A stretch of DNA of 64,000 nucleotides from Streptomyces sp. CB00455 (GTDB taxonomy: Bacteria > Actinomycetota > Actinomycetes > Streptomycetales > Streptomycetaceae). Location: NCBI RefSeq assembly GCF_001905445.1, contig NZ_LIVQ01000013.1, positions 58,525 through 122,524 on the forward strand. The letters are read 5' to 3'. Numbering within the stretch: the first letter of the stretch is position 1; every line of letters begins with the position of its first letter. Both the position numbers and the translations under genes were made by a program. Shown here in pieces: positions 26,711 to 35,126 of the stretch. A model generated the notes under the pieces. It made no database searches, was not told where the DNA came from, and saw only the letters and a program-made list of their open reading frames with translations.

Positions 26711-26908
26711 ACCCGGGCGGACGCAGCACCCGTTGGCTTCGGGCCGGTCTGGCGGTACGGGGGAGCGGACTGGCCGTTCGGCAGCTGTCGGGGATGGGCG
26801 TCCGGTCGGCAGTACCGGCCTCGGACCGGCCGCCGCCGGTCGGTGGGCGGGCTCGGGTTTTCCACGCCGTCACCGTGTTCACCGTGTTCACCGTTCTCAG
26901 GAGCAGAG

Positions 26909-27448
26909 ATGAAGACCCGCACCCGCGTTCTCACCGGTACCGCCCTCGTCGTCGCGCTCGGCGCCGGGGCCTTCGGCGCCGTCAGTGCCAGTGCCACCAC
27001 CGGTACGCCCGCCCACACCGTTGCCGCCAAGGACGACAAGGACTTCACCACCAGTACGCACCTCACCGTCGACGCCGCGACCCGCGCCGCCCGGGCCGCG
27101 CTGGAGGCCGCGCAGAAGGAGGACCAGAAGGTGACCGTCGCGGTGGTGGACCGCAACGGCAACACCATCGTCACCCTGCGCGGCGACGGCGCCGGACCGC
27201 AGTCCTACGAGTCGGCGCAGCGCAAGGCCTACACCGCCGTGTCCTGGAACGCGCCCACCTCGGTGCTCGCGGGCCGTCTCGCCCAGGCCCCCAACCTGAA
27301 GGACATCCCCGGCACCCTCTTCCTCGCGGGCGGTACCCCCGTGCAGGCCGGCGGCGCGCCGGTCGCCGGTGTCGGCGTGGCCGGTGCGCCGAGCGGGGAT
27401 CTGGACGAGAAGTTCGCGAAGGCGGGTGTCGACGCGCTCGGCAAGTAG
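26909..27448 (+). CDS. hbpS: HbpS/GlcG-family secreted heme-binding protein
   Basis: A 179-residue protein with a signal peptide (MKTRTRVLTGTALVVALGAG, cleavage probably after SASA near residue 28-30). The mature part is a GlcG/HbpS domain: HLTVDAATRAARAALEAAQK, VTVAVVDRNGNTIVTLRGDG, ESAQRKAYTAVSW and GTLFLAGGTPV. HbpS of S. reticuli binds heme and iron outside the cell and modulates the SenS kinase, and here it is divergent from a senS-senR-like pair. ATG 26909 follows CAGGAG. Stretches further upstream in frame fall in the repeat region and are not coding. Confidence 0.88.
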   Translation: MKTRTRVLTGTALVVALGAGAFGAVSASATTGTPAHTVAAKDDKDFTTSTHLTVDAATRAARAALEAAQKEDQKVTVAVVDRNGNTIVTLRGDGAGPQSYESAQRKAYTAVSWNAPTSVLAGRLAQAPNLKDIPGTLFLAGGTPVQAGGAPVAGVGVAGAPSGDLDEKFAKAGVDALGK

Positions 27449-27520
27449 CGCCCGCCCTCCGGCCGCCCTCACGCGCCGACTCCCCCGCAGAGCGATCCCG
27501 CCCCGCCTAGGATCGAGCGT

Positions 27521-28933
27521 GTGGAACACCGCGCGCTCTCCCGCCTCGCCGCCCCCGCCGTCGCTGCCCTGCTCGCCCTCACCACAGGGTGCACGGGCAG
27601 CGCCGTGCAGGGGCGGCCGGGTGCGTCGGGGCTGCGCGATCCGTACTTTCCGAAGGCGGGCAACGGCGGCTACCAGGTCGACCACTACGAGCTGGACCTG
27701 GACTACGACCCGGCCGACGGGCGGTTGCACGGCACCGCGGTGATCACCGCCCGCGCCGAGCAAGGGCTGAGCGCCTTCAACCTCGACCTCAGCGGCCTGG
27801 AGGTGGAGGAGGTGACGGTGCAGGGCGCCGGGGCCCGGTACAACCGCAGCGGCAACGAGCTGACCGTGCGCCCGGCCGAGGACCTGGAGAAGGGCGAGGT
27901 CTTCCGCACCGAGGTCGACTACAGCGGCAAGCCGAAGGCCCTGACGGACGCGGACGGTGCGAAGGAGGGCTGGATCACCACCGGGGACGGTGCGGTCGGC
28001 GTCGGCGAGCCGGTCGGTTCGATGACCTGGTTCCCGGGCAACCACCATCCCAGCGACAAGGCCGCCTACGACATCACCCTCACCGTCCCCAAGGGCTACG
28101 AGGCCGTGTCGAACGGCGAGCTGCGCTCGCGGACGACGCGGCCCGACGGGCGGACCGCGTTCGCCTGGCACAGCCCGGAACCGATGGCGAGCTACCTGGC
28201 GACCGCCGTCGTCGGCAAGTACGAGGTGGCGACCGGGCGGACCCCCTCGGGGGTGCCCTTGTACAACGCGGTGGCGCCCGGCGAGGCGGCGGCGAGCGCC
28301 GCGAAGCTGGCCCGGCTGCCCGAGATGGTGGAGTGGGCCGGCGCCCGCTTCGGCCCGTACCCCTTCGGCACGGCGGGGGCGATCGTGCTGCCCGCCGGGA
28401 GCCTCACCTACGCGCTGGAGACGCAGACCAGGCCGGTCTTCTCGGGGGCGCCGTCCTCCGAGGAGCTCGTCCTGCACGAGCTGGCCCACCAGTGGTTCGG
28501 CGACTCGGTGTCGCCGGCGTCCTGGAAGGACATGTGGCTCAACGAGGGCTTCGCGACCTACGCGGAGTGGCTGTGGACCGAGGACCACGGCGGGCCCACC
28601 GCGCAGGAGCACTTCGACGCCTTCCTGACCGGCGACACCGAGGTGGACGCGGAGGCGGGATCCGACTGGTACGCCTTTGCGCCGGCTGCCCCGCCCGGCC
28701 CCGAGGACATCTCCGGCGATCCCGTGTACCACCGGGGGGCGATGGTGCTGCACCGGATCCGCCAGGAGGTGGGCGACGAGAAGTTCTCCGCCCTGCTCGG
28801 CGGCTGGGCCGCCGAGCACCGGCACGGGAACGCCACGACGGCCGCGTTCACGGCCTACGCGCAGGAGAAGACCGGGCACGACCTGAAGAAGGTCTGGGAC
28901 GTCTGGCTGTACGGGCAGGCCCGCCCCCGCTGA
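27521..28933 (+). CDS. M1-family metallopeptidase, lipoprotein
   Basis: A 470-residue gluzincin aminopeptidase-like protein. A lipobox (LALTTGC, Cys near residue 25) predicts surface anchoring. The N-terminal saddle domain contains YELDLDYDPADGRLHG; the catalytic domain has HELAHQWFGD (His319, Glu320, His323) and the third zinc ligand Glu342 (WLNEGFATY). The usual exopeptidase motif GAMEN is replaced by a YALETQT segment, seen in many actinobacterial M1 relatives. The C-terminal helical domain of full-length PepN is absent, as expected for this short subgroup. GTG 27521 start. Confidence 0.93.
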   Translation: MEHRALSRLAAPAVAALLALTTGCTGSAVQGRPGASGLRDPYFPKAGNGGYQVDHYELDLDYDPADGRLHGTAVITARAEQGLSAFNLDLSGLEVEEVTVQGAGARYNRSGNELTVRPAEDLEKGEVFRTEVDYSGKPKALTDADGAKEGWITTGDGAVGVGEPVGSMTWFPGNHHPSDKAAYDITLTVPKGYEAVSNGELRSRTTRPDGRTAFAWHSPEPMASYLATAVVGKYEVATGRTPSGVPLYNAVAPGEAAASAAKLARLPEMVEWAGARFGPYPFGTAGAIVLPAGSLTYALETQTRPVFSGAPSSEELVLHELAHQWFGDSVSPASWKDMWLNEGFATYAEWLWTEDHGGPTAQEHFDAFLTGDTEVDAEAGSDWYAFAPAAPPGPEDISGDPVYHRGAMVLHRIRQEVGDEKFSALLGGWAAEHRHGNATTAAFTAYAQEKTGHDLKKVWDVWLYGQARPR

Positions 28934-28935
28934 CG

Positions 28936-29454
28936 CTACGTGAGCGGCTTGCGCAGCACCGTGCAGTCGCGGCCCCGTTCGCGGTCCTTGGACCGGCGCA
29001 GGGGCGAATACCCCATGGACTGCCAGAACGCGAGCCCCGTGGAGTTGTCGTCGAGTACGGCGAGGCGCACCCCCGTGCGGCCGGCGGCGCGGAAGCGGTC
29101 CTCGACGAGGGTGGCCAGGGCGCGGCCGTACCCTTCGCGGTGCGCGGTGGCGTCGATGAGCAGCAGGCCGATCCACGGGTCCGGATCGCCGGAGGCCGGG
29201 TCGGGGTGACGGGCGAGGGTGACGGCCAGGCCGACGAGCCGGCCGGCGGAGCGGGCCAGGAGGATCTCGGCGCCGTCAAGGGCGAGTTCGTCGGCGAGTG
29301 AGGCCGCGACCTGTTCGACCGTGATGCGGTTCGGGTCGGGGAAGTCGCCGCTCAGTTCGAAGAACGTGTGGTTCGTCGCGTACAGGGCGGCGATCTCGGT
29401 GAGGACCGGACCGGGCAGGGCGCCGTCCACGGGGACGAGCGGTTGGAGAATCAC
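28936..29454 (-). CDS. GNAT-family N-acetyltransferase
   Basis: A 172-residue GNAT protein. Acetyl-CoA binding motif A is seen in LLLIDATAHREGYGRALATL, and motif B in RLAVLDDNSTGLAFWQSMGY. Substrate unknown. I chose GTG 29454 because the strong terminator of terD lies at 29468-29507; a longer frame to 29562 would have to be translated through that stem. The gene is convergent with the M1 peptidase, whose stop (28933) is 3 bp away. Confidence 0.85.
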   Translation of the reverse strand: MILQPLVPVDGALPGPVLTEIAALYATNHTFFELSGDFPDPNRITVEQVAASLADELALDGAEILLARSAGRLVGLAVTLARHPDPASGDPDPWIGLLLIDATAHREGYGRALATLVEDRFRAAGRTGVRLAVLDDNSTGLAFWQSMGYSPLRRSKDRERGRDCTVLRKPLT

Positions 29455-29467
29455 CTGGTGAACGGTA

Positions 29468-29507
29468 GCGAAGGCCCCTCCCCGGACGGCCGGGGAGGGG
29501 CCTTCGC
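29468..29507 (-). terminator. Terminator after terD
   Basis: Perfect 18-base arms (29468-29485 and 29490-29507) around ACGG, 27 bp beyond the terD stop and just upstream of the GNAT gene. Confidence 0.88.
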
Positions 29508-29533
29508 CTGCGGTGTGTCCGCCGGGGCCGGAC

Positions 29534-30109
29534 TCAGACGTTGACGCCGAAGTCCTGCGCAATGCCGGTGAGGCCGGAGGCGTAGCCCTGGCCGACGGCG
29601 CGGAACTTCCACTCGGCGCCGTTGCGGTAGAGCTCGCCGAAGACCATGGCGGTCTCGGTGGCCGCGTCCTCGGAGAGGTCGTAGCGGGCGATCTCGGCGC
29701 CGCCGGCCTGGTTCACGACGCGGATGTAGGCGTTGCGGACCTGGCCGAAGTTCTGGCTGCGGGCCTCGGCGTCGTAGATGGAGACCGGAAAGACGATCTT
29801 GTCGACATCGGCGGGCAGGCCGGCGAGGTTGACGTTGATGGCCTCGTCGTCGCCGGCGCCTTCGCCGGTGCGGTTGTCACCGGTGTGGACGATGGTCTGG
29901 TCCGGGGTGGACTTGTTGTTGAAGAAGACGAAGTGGCCGTCGGAGACGACCTTGCCCGTCGGGTTGACCGCGATGGCCGAGGCGTCGAGGTCGAAGTCGA
30001 CACCGGTGGTGGTGCGGACGTCCCAGCCGAGGCCGACCGTGACGGCAGCGAGGCCGGGGGCCTCCTTCGAGAGCGAGACGTTGCCGCCCTTGGACAGGCT
30101 GACAGCCAT
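29534..30109 (-). CDS. terD: TerD-family protein
   Basis: A 191-residue TerD protein: MAVSLSKGGNVSLSKEAPGL, the conserved GWDVRTTTGVDFDLDASAI, SDGHFVFFNN, the calcium-binding loops (GDNRTGEGAGDDEAINV) and GELYRNGAEWKFRAVGQGY. TerD proteins bind Ca2+ and are linked to tellurite resistance, phage inhibition and, in Streptomyces, differentiation; several paralogues per genome are normal. ATG 30109 follows AAAGGGA. No terABC neighbours, so the tellurite role is not implied. Confidence 0.93.
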   Translation of the reverse strand: MAVSLSKGGNVSLSKEAPGLAAVTVGLGWDVRTTTGVDFDLDASAIAVNPTGKVVSDGHFVFFNNKSTPDQTIVHTGDNRTGEGAGDDEAINVNLAGLPADVDKIVFPVSIYDAEARSQNFGQVRNAYIRVVNQAGGAEIARYDLSEDAATETAMVFGELYRNGAEWKFRAVGQGYASGLTGIAQDFGVNV

Positions 30110-30260
30110 GGGAATGTCCCTTTCCTCATCCGACATGCACGTACAGGCGGTCAAATTACCGCTCATCCCCCTAACGCGACGAGGGGCTGCCCGGTTCCCG
30201 CGCGGAGCGTCCGGGGAAATGAGGGTGACGGGGCGTGGCGGGGCACGGATCATAGGGGGC

Positions 30261-30686
30261 ATGCCTGGTCCCTATGTCATCCGCGGTTCGGTCGTGCTCC
30301 CCGAGGGCGAGCTCGCCTGGCGTTTCTCGCGGTCCTCCGGGCCGGGCGGTCAGCACGTGAACACCTCGGACTCGCGCGCGGAGCTGTTGTTCGACCTGGC
30401 GGCGACGAAGGCGCTGCCCGAGGTGTGGAAGGCGCGTGCGCTGGAGCGGCTCGCTCCGCGGCTGGTGGACGGGGTGGTGACCGTACGGGCTTCGGAGCAC
30501 CGCTCGCAGCTGCGCAACCGGGAGATGGCGCTGGTGCGGCTGGCGTCGCTGCTCGCCGAGGCGACGGCGCCGCCGCCGAAGGCGCGCCGGGCGACGAAGA
30601 TCCCCCGCGGGATCAACGAGCGGCGCCTGCGCGAGAAGAAGGCGCGGGCCGAGACCAAGCGCGGCCGCACCGGCCGCGACTGGTAG
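30261..30686 (+). CDS. arfB: Alternative ribosome-rescue factor ArfB (class I RF-like hydrolase)
   Basis: A 141-residue release-factor-like protein with the peptidyl-tRNA hydrolase motif GGQ (residues 29-31 in SSGPGGQHVNTSDS), no codon-recognition domain, and a basic C-terminal tail (RRLREKKARAETKRGRTGRDW region) that in ArfB/YaeJ enters the empty mRNA channel of stalled ribosomes. ATG 30261 follows AGGGGG. It is divergent from terD, 151 bp apart. Confidence 0.92.
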   Translation: MPGPYVIRGSVVLPEGELAWRFSRSSGPGGQHVNTSDSRAELLFDLAATKALPEVWKARALERLAPRLVDGVVTVRASEHRSQLRNREMALVRLASLLAEATAPPPKARRATKIPRGINERRLREKKARAETKRGRTGRDW

Positions 30687-30782
30687 CCGCCGGGCGGGCC
30701 GTACGTGCGAGCGGCAGGCCCGCGTCCGCCGGGCGGGCCGTGCGTGCGAGCGGCGCCCCCGCATCCTCCGGGCGGGCCCCTT
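30687..30782. repeat. Short tandem repeats after arfB
   Basis: GCCGGGCGGGCCGT(A/G)CGTGCGAGCGGC occurs twice with a third partial copy (period about 40 bp), between the convergent arfB and flavin reductase genes. Confidence 0.7.
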
Positions 30783-30788
30783 CCGGTG

Positions 30789-31358
30789 TCACTGGCCGAG
30801 GTGGCGGTAGCGGCCGCGGAAGTACGTCAGGGGCTGGGCGTCCGGCGCGGGCAGGGAGGCGGTCAGGACGCGGCCGATGACCAGGGTGTGGTCGCCAGCC
30901 TCGACCCGGTTCTCCGTACGGCACTCCAGGGTGGCCAGCGCACCGCTCAGCACCTGGGCGCCCGAGACCTCACCGCGTACACAGGGCAGGTCCGCGAAGA
31001 GGAGCCGGTCGCTGATCCGCCCCTTCATCGAGAAGCGGCCCGCGACCTGCAGCTGGTGGTCCGCCAGGAGCGAGACCGCCCACAGCGGCTGCTCCGCCAG
31101 CAGGTCGTCCATGCGGGAGCCCTCGCGCAGGCTCACCAGCACCAGCGGCGGGTCCAGGGAGACGGACATGAAGGCGGTCGCCGTCATGCCGACGTCCTCA
31201 CCGCGCGGGCCGTCCGCCGATAGAGGGGGCTCGTGCGCGGTGACCAGGCACACGCCCGCCGCCAGCCGGGACATGGCGGCCCTGAACTCTTCGTTGCTCA
31301 CCCCCTCAGCATGGGGGGCGGCGCGGGGCGTAAGGGGTACGGGGGTCGTCTTCAGCAC
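30789..31358 (-). CDS. Flavin reductase-like FMN-binding protein
   Basis: A 189-residue flavin-reductase family protein: FRAAMSRLAAGVCLVTAHEP, GMTATAFMSVSLDPPLVLVSL (the FMN-binding strand with the MTATAF motif) and a C-terminal PLTYFRGRYRHL. Such proteins supply reduced FMN to monooxygenases or oxidise flavin substrates. GTG 31358 is used; a GTG at 31301 would remove 19 Pro-rich residues and give a start with GAGGGG directly adjacent. Divergent from cdgB across about 300 bp. Confidence 0.88.
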   Translation of the reverse strand: MLKTTPVPLTPRAAPHAEGVSNEEFRAAMSRLAAGVCLVTAHEPPLSADGPRGEDVGMTATAFMSVSLDPPLVLVSLREGSRMDDLLAEQPLWAVSLLADHQLQVAGRFSMKGRISDRLLFADLPCVRGEVSGAQVLSGALATLECRTENRVEAGDHTLVIGRVLTASLPAPDAQPLTYFRGRYRHLGQ

Positions 31359-31659
31359 GTTCGAACGCTAATCCCGCCCTCCCGCGGGCACATCGGGCCC
31401 CGGTCCGAGTCGCGCCCCCGCCGCTTGGCCTAGGCCCGGGCGTATCGTTTGCTTCCGCCAATGAGGGGGAGCGCTCCCAGCCCTCGGGCGCCCCGTGGGG
31501 CACTGTAATGCATTTCATGTGACTTAAGTCACAGAGGGCAAGATTTGTTGACCCTGTGTACCGGCCGCACAGCTCACTGTGATTCAGTGGACGGGACACC
31601 GCAACGAAACGCCGATGACAAACATGGAGTTGCTGTCGAGGTCTCGGGGAGAGCGAGCA
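31359..31659. promoter_or_regulatory. Divergent control region upstream of cdgB
   Basis: No gene. AT-rich relative to the flanks around 31500-31620. It contains the palindrome at 31518-31533 and a second inverted repeat CACTG-TGATT-CAGTG (about 31577-31591). The cdgB ribosome binding site is GGGGAGAG just upstream of ATG 31660. Confidence 0.6.
31518..31533. promoter_or_regulatory. Perfect CRP-type palindrome upstream of cdgB
   Basis: TGTGACTTAAGTCACA is a perfect 16-bp palindrome matching TGTGA-N6-TCACA and the Streptomyces Crp consensus GTG-N6-GNCAC exactly. It lies 126 bp upstream of the cdgB start and 160 bp from the flavin reductase start. Confidence 0.6.
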
Positions 31660-33384
31660 ATGGAGACCGAGTCGGAGCCGTACGTCCGTCTTGCGACCTT
31701 GCGGCAGCTGCACCGGGTGGTGGCCGAGCTCAACACGGCCCGGAGCCTGGCCGACACCCTGCAGACCGTCGTGGACGGCATCGTCGTGGGCCTCGGCTAC
31801 GAACTCGCCTGTGTCAACCTCGTACGCCCTGACGGTGATCTCGTCGTCGCCGCCTTCGCAGGTGACCCCGCGGCCGAAGCCCTCATCACCGGTCGCGTCG
31901 GCTCCCGCAGCTCCTGGGAACGCCGCCTGACGATGGGTGAGAACTGGGACGGGCTGCGCTTCATCCCGCACACCGAGGGCTGGGTCCTGATGGAGGACGA
32001 CGTCCCCCAGTGGCACACCGAGGGCCCCGAGCCGCGGTTCCAGGACGAGTGGCACCCCGAGGACCGGCTCTACGCCCCCATGTACGCGTCCGGCGGGGAA
32101 CTTCTGGGTGTCATTTCGGTGGACAGACCGCGCAACGGGCGCCGGCCCGGCGCGTGGGGCCGCGAAGCGCTCCAGATGTACGCCTTCCAGGCGGCGATTG
32201 CGATCAGCAATGCCAGGCTCCGCGCGAACATGCAGCGCGCCCTGGTCCGGCTGGAGCGCGAGCAGCAGGCGCTGCGCGCCAGCGAGGAGTCCTTCCGGCA
32301 GGCCTTCGAGTACGCGCCCAGCGGCATGGCCATCGCCGAGATGGGCGGCGACCAGCACGGCCGGCTCCTGCGGACCAATGACGCGCTGTGCCGGCTGCTG
32401 GGCCGGCCGGCCTCCGTCCTGCGCCGCTACTCCTTCTCCGACCTGGTCCACCCCGAGGACATCGGCACCCTGCTGCGCACCTCCGCCGAGGGCGGCCGCG
32501 CCGAGCTGCGGCTCGGCCGGCGGGACGGTACGTACGTGTGGGTCTCGCTGCGCAATTCCGTGGTCGCCGACGCCGCCGACGGGCCGCGTTTCCTGCTCAC
32601 CCACGTCGAGGACATCGAGGAGCGCAAGCGGCACGAGCTCCAGCTCGCCCACCGCGCCAGCCACGACTCGCTGACCGGCCTGCCCAACAGCGCCGAGCTG
32701 CGGTCCCGGCTCGGCGCGCGGCTGTGCCGCAGACCGCAGTCCGTACGGGCTACCGCTGTGGAGGCCCTGGACGCAGCTTACGAGGGCCGGGAGGGATACC
32801 CGGGCCACGCGGCGCGGGCCGCGGCGGGGGGCGCCGGCGAGCACGGCTTCCCGCCCGATGGGACCGACCGGTACGGCGGTGCCGATGCCTTCCAGTTCCC
32901 GGGCGGTGCGGCGGCCGGGGGCGTGGACGGCCCCTACGACCACCACGTGCACACCGTGGCGCCCGCGACCGAGGCCGACGACGGCACGAAGGGCCTCGCG
33001 GTGCTCTTCTGCGACCTCGACGGCTTCAAGTCGATCAACGACCGGTTCGGGCACCACACGGGTGACGCGGTCCTGATCGAGGTGGCACGGCGGCTGACGA
33101 CCGGTGTCAGGGACGGTGACACCGTCGCCCGGCTGGGTGGTGACGAATTCGTCGTCCTGGCCGACGGGCTCGGCGCCGCGGACGCCGCCGACCTCGCCGT
33201 CCGGCTGCGCAACGCGATCATCCCGCCGATCCGGGTGGACGGCCGCGCGGTGCGCGTGGGGGCCAGTTTCGGCATCGGCTGGGCCAGCTGCGGGATGTCG
33301 GCGGACGAGGTCCTGCGCTCCGCCGACCAGCGCATGTACATCGAGAAGCGGTCCCGCTCCAAGGCGCACCGCAGGGCCGGCTGA
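31660..33384 (+). CDS. cdgB: Diguanylate cyclase CdgB (GAF-PAS-GGDEF)
   Basis: A 574-residue cytosolic protein: GAF (about 17-170), PAS/PAC (about 185-320, ending FLLTHVEDIEERKRHE), then GGDEF. The active-site motif GGDEF is intact (residues 493-497), with a product-inhibition I-site RDGD (484-487) exactly five residues before it. It makes c-di-GMP, which loads BldD and keeps Streptomyces in vegetative growth; cdgB is itself a BldD target in S. coelicolor. A ~90-residue Gly/Ala/His-rich insertion (about 350-443) splits the start of the GGDEF domain. ATG 31660 (METESEPYV) fits my memory of CdgB. Confidence 0.92.
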   Translation: METESEPYVRLATLRQLHRVVAELNTARSLADTLQTVVDGIVVGLGYELACVNLVRPDGDLVVAAFAGDPAAEALITGRVGSRSSWERRLTMGENWDGLRFIPHTEGWVLMEDDVPQWHTEGPEPRFQDEWHPEDRLYAPMYASGGELLGVISVDRPRNGRRPGAWGREALQMYAFQAAIAISNARLRANMQRALVRLEREQQALRASEESFRQAFEYAPSGMAIAEMGGDQHGRLLRTNDALCRLLGRPASVLRRYSFSDLVHPEDIGTLLRTSAEGGRAELRLGRRDGTYVWVSLRNSVVADAADGPRFLLTHVEDIEERKRHELQLAHRASHDSLTGLPNSAELRSRLGARLCRRPQSVRATAVEALDAAYEGREGYPGHAARAAAGGAGEHGFPPDGTDRYGGADAFQFPGGAAAGGVDGPYDHHVHTVAPATEADDGTKGLAVLFCDLDGFKSINDRFGHHTGDAVLIEVARRLTTGVRDGDTVARLGGDEFVVLADGLGAADAADLAVRLRNAIIPPIRVDGRAVRVGASFGIGWASCGMSADEVLRSADQRMYIEKRSRSKAHRRAG

Positions 33385-33452
33385 GGCGATCGGCCGCCCG
33401 TGGGCGCACGTGTTCGGGGTAGGCTCCCGGGGGTCGAAAGGAGTGACCTGCG

Positions 33453-34475
33453 ATGACGACGCCCGCGAACAACGGCCCGCACGGTGGGGCGAACAAGCCC
33501 GAGGACGATGATCCGTTCGGCTATCTCTACGCGGACGGCCAGGCGGCCGGAGCCACCCCGCCCGGCTCGGGCGGTGGATACGGCTACCCCGGTCCGGCGG
33601 CCGGTGGTCACCCCGGTACGCAGCCCGGCGTTCCGCGGACCTCCCACCACCAGGTGCGGACGGTCGGCGACCGCAGGAGCAGCGGCGGCCCGCGCGGCCC
33701 CGTTCCCCAGCAGGGCCAGCCCCCCTACCAGGCGCAGTACCAGGCTCCCGAGGCCCTCCAGGCCGGTGGTTACGGCGTTCCGCCGCAGGCGCAGCCCCCC
33801 CAGCACCAGACCCAGACCCTCTCGCACTCCGGCGGGCACGGCGGCGGTGGCGGCGGCTCCAGCCGCAAGGGCCTGATCATCGCGGCGATAGCGGTGGTCG
33901 GCGCGGTCGCGATCGGCATCGGCGCGGCCGTGGCCTTCGGCGGCAAGGACGAGAAGAAGGACGACAAGGCGGACGGCGGCCAGCAGTCGGCGGCCCCGCA
34001 GGATCCCGCGTCCCCCGCCCCGAGCGGCGGCTCCCCGAAGCCGTCCGAGGCCCCGCTCCCGAAGGGCGAGGCCGCCGGTGCGGGCATGGTGCTGAGCGGC
34101 GGCGCGCAGTTGCAGAGCACGGTGCCGGGCTCGAAGAGCTCGGGCGGCCAGTACGTGGGCAACTTCAACCAGCCCGGTGCGGCCGTGACCTGGAGCCTGG
34201 ACGTTCCCAAGGCCGGGAAGTACAAGTTCTACGTGCGCTTCGGTATCCCGGGCGAGGACGCCGACGGCACCCTGACCGTCAACGGCACGCCCAACGGGGC
34301 GCCGATCAGTATGCGCAACTTCGCCAAGTCGCCCAAGGGCGACTGGGAGAAGGGCTGGCAGACGACCTGGGGCCAGGTGACCCTCGTTCAGGGTGCCAAC
34401 ACGGTCAAGCTGTCGTGCGAGGCCGGCAACAAGTGCAACGTCAACATCGACCAGCTCTGGCTCGAACGGTTCTGA
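33453..34475 (+). CDS. Membrane-anchored CBM35-type carbohydrate-binding protein
   Basis: A 340-residue protein. Residues 1-~135 are a disordered Gly/Pro/Gln-rich cytosolic part; one membrane helix (KGLIIAAIAVVGAVAIGIGAA, about 138-160) follows; then a Lys/Asp and Pro/Ser linker, and a C-terminal beta-sandwich (about 205-340: VTWSLDVPKAGKYKFYVRFG, ending NVNIDQLWLERF) typical of CBM6/CBM35. It likely displays a sugar-binding domain at the wall. ATG 33453 follows AAGGAGTGA. Downstream of cdgB with a 68 bp gap, possibly cotranscribed. Confidence 0.85.
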   Translation: MTTPANNGPHGGANKPEDDDPFGYLYADGQAAGATPPGSGGGYGYPGPAAGGHPGTQPGVPRTSHHQVRTVGDRRSSGGPRGPVPQQGQPPYQAQYQAPEALQAGGYGVPPQAQPPQHQTQTLSHSGGHGGGGGGSSRKGLIIAAIAVVGAVAIGIGAAVAFGGKDEKKDDKADGGQQSAAPQDPASPAPSGGSPKPSEAPLPKGEAAGAGMVLSGGAQLQSTVPGSKSSGGQYVGNFNQPGAAVTWSLDVPKAGKYKFYVRFGIPGEDADGTLTVNGTPNGAPISMRNFAKSPKGDWEKGWQTTWGQVTLVQGANTVKLSCEAGNKCNVNIDQLWLERF

Positions 34476-34540
34476 CCCCCGAAGCGGGTCTGCCTCCGCC
34501 GCCCACGGGGCAGGGGCAGACCCGGCGTTCACATCGGGTG

Positions 34541-35005
34541 CTAGCCGCAGTGGACCCAGGGGCTGCCGCCATCGTGCGTCTTCTCCAGGTACGTGGAGTT
34601 GTCCCCCATCCAGACGCCCGTGAGCTGGCCGTCGACCTGGACGCACCTGCCCGGTGCCTTGAGGTAGACCGGGCCCGCGTACTGGGTGTAGGCGCGCTGG
34701 CCGTCGCTGACGCTGTGGCCGGCGTCGTCCCGCAGGGTGACGCCCATGCCGTAGGTGACGCGGAAATTGGCGTCGCGGCGCAGGATCGCGCAGTTCGTGC
34801 CGTTGGAGCTGTTGTAGTACAGGAAGACGACGCCGGCACCGGATATGCCGCTGTCGTCGCCGAGCGCGTAGGCGTCCTGCTGGCGGTACCCGGCCCCGCA
34901 CGAGCCGCCGTTGATGGTCTGGGCCTGGGCGGGAACCGCGGCGAGGCCGGCGATGGCCACCACACCGGTGGCCACTGTGAGGAGGTTGCGGACGAGTCGG
35001 TTCAT
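34541..35005 (-). CDS. Secreted SapA-like (spore-associated) protein
   Basis: A 154-residue exported protein: signal peptide MNRLVRNLLTVATGVVAIAG with AQA cleavage near residue 28, then a compact mature domain with four cysteines (GGSCGAGY, NGTNCAILR, PGRCVQVDG, WVHCG). The order CGxGY, YYNSSNGTNC and YAGPVYL recalls Streptomyces spore-associated protein SapA and its homologues. Function unknown; it may be part of the spore surface. A less GC-rich promoter region (35006-35126) lies upstream. Confidence 0.75.
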   Translation of the reverse strand: MNRLVRNLLTVATGVVAIAGLAAVPAQAQTINGGSCGAGYRQQDAYALGDDSGISGAGVVFLYYNSSNGTNCAILRRDANFRVTYGMGVTLRDDAGHSVSDGQRAYTQYAGPVYLKAPGRCVQVDGQLTGVWMGDNSTYLEKTHDGGSPWVHCG

Positions 35006-35126
35006 GGATCAGCCTCGTAAATTCGAAGATCAAATAGGCTTGTTGATCTTAAGTGCGCTCTACTTCGGCCCGCGCCACTCAGTGGCATCGTCCATCACAC
35101 TCCGGCCAAGATGTGCTGACGCGAGC

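Larger units (their letters stand above)
26016..26908. promoter_or_regulatory. 893 bp senS-hbpS intergenic region, repeat-rich
   Basis: No convincing gene despite open frames in several registers. Contents from left: two copies of a 43-bp dispersed element (26163-26205, 26253-26295), a perfect 80-bp tandem duplication (26544-26703), and near the hbpS ribosome binding site three GTTCACCGT-type 9-bp direct repeats (about 26869-26896). It must hold the divergent senS and hbpS promoters. Confidence 0.6.

Noticed and set aside
26865..26900. PHO box upstream of hbpS
   Set aside because: The GTTCACC-like repeats step by 9 bp rather than the 11 bp needed by PhoP.
26660..26908. N-terminal extension of hbpS through the repeat region
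   Set aside because: The HbpS signal peptide starts at 26909 with CAGGAG upstream; the extension would place repeats in front of a signal peptide.
29455..29562. Longer GNAT start at 29562
   Set aside because: It would have to cross the 18-bp terD terminator stem at 29468-29507.
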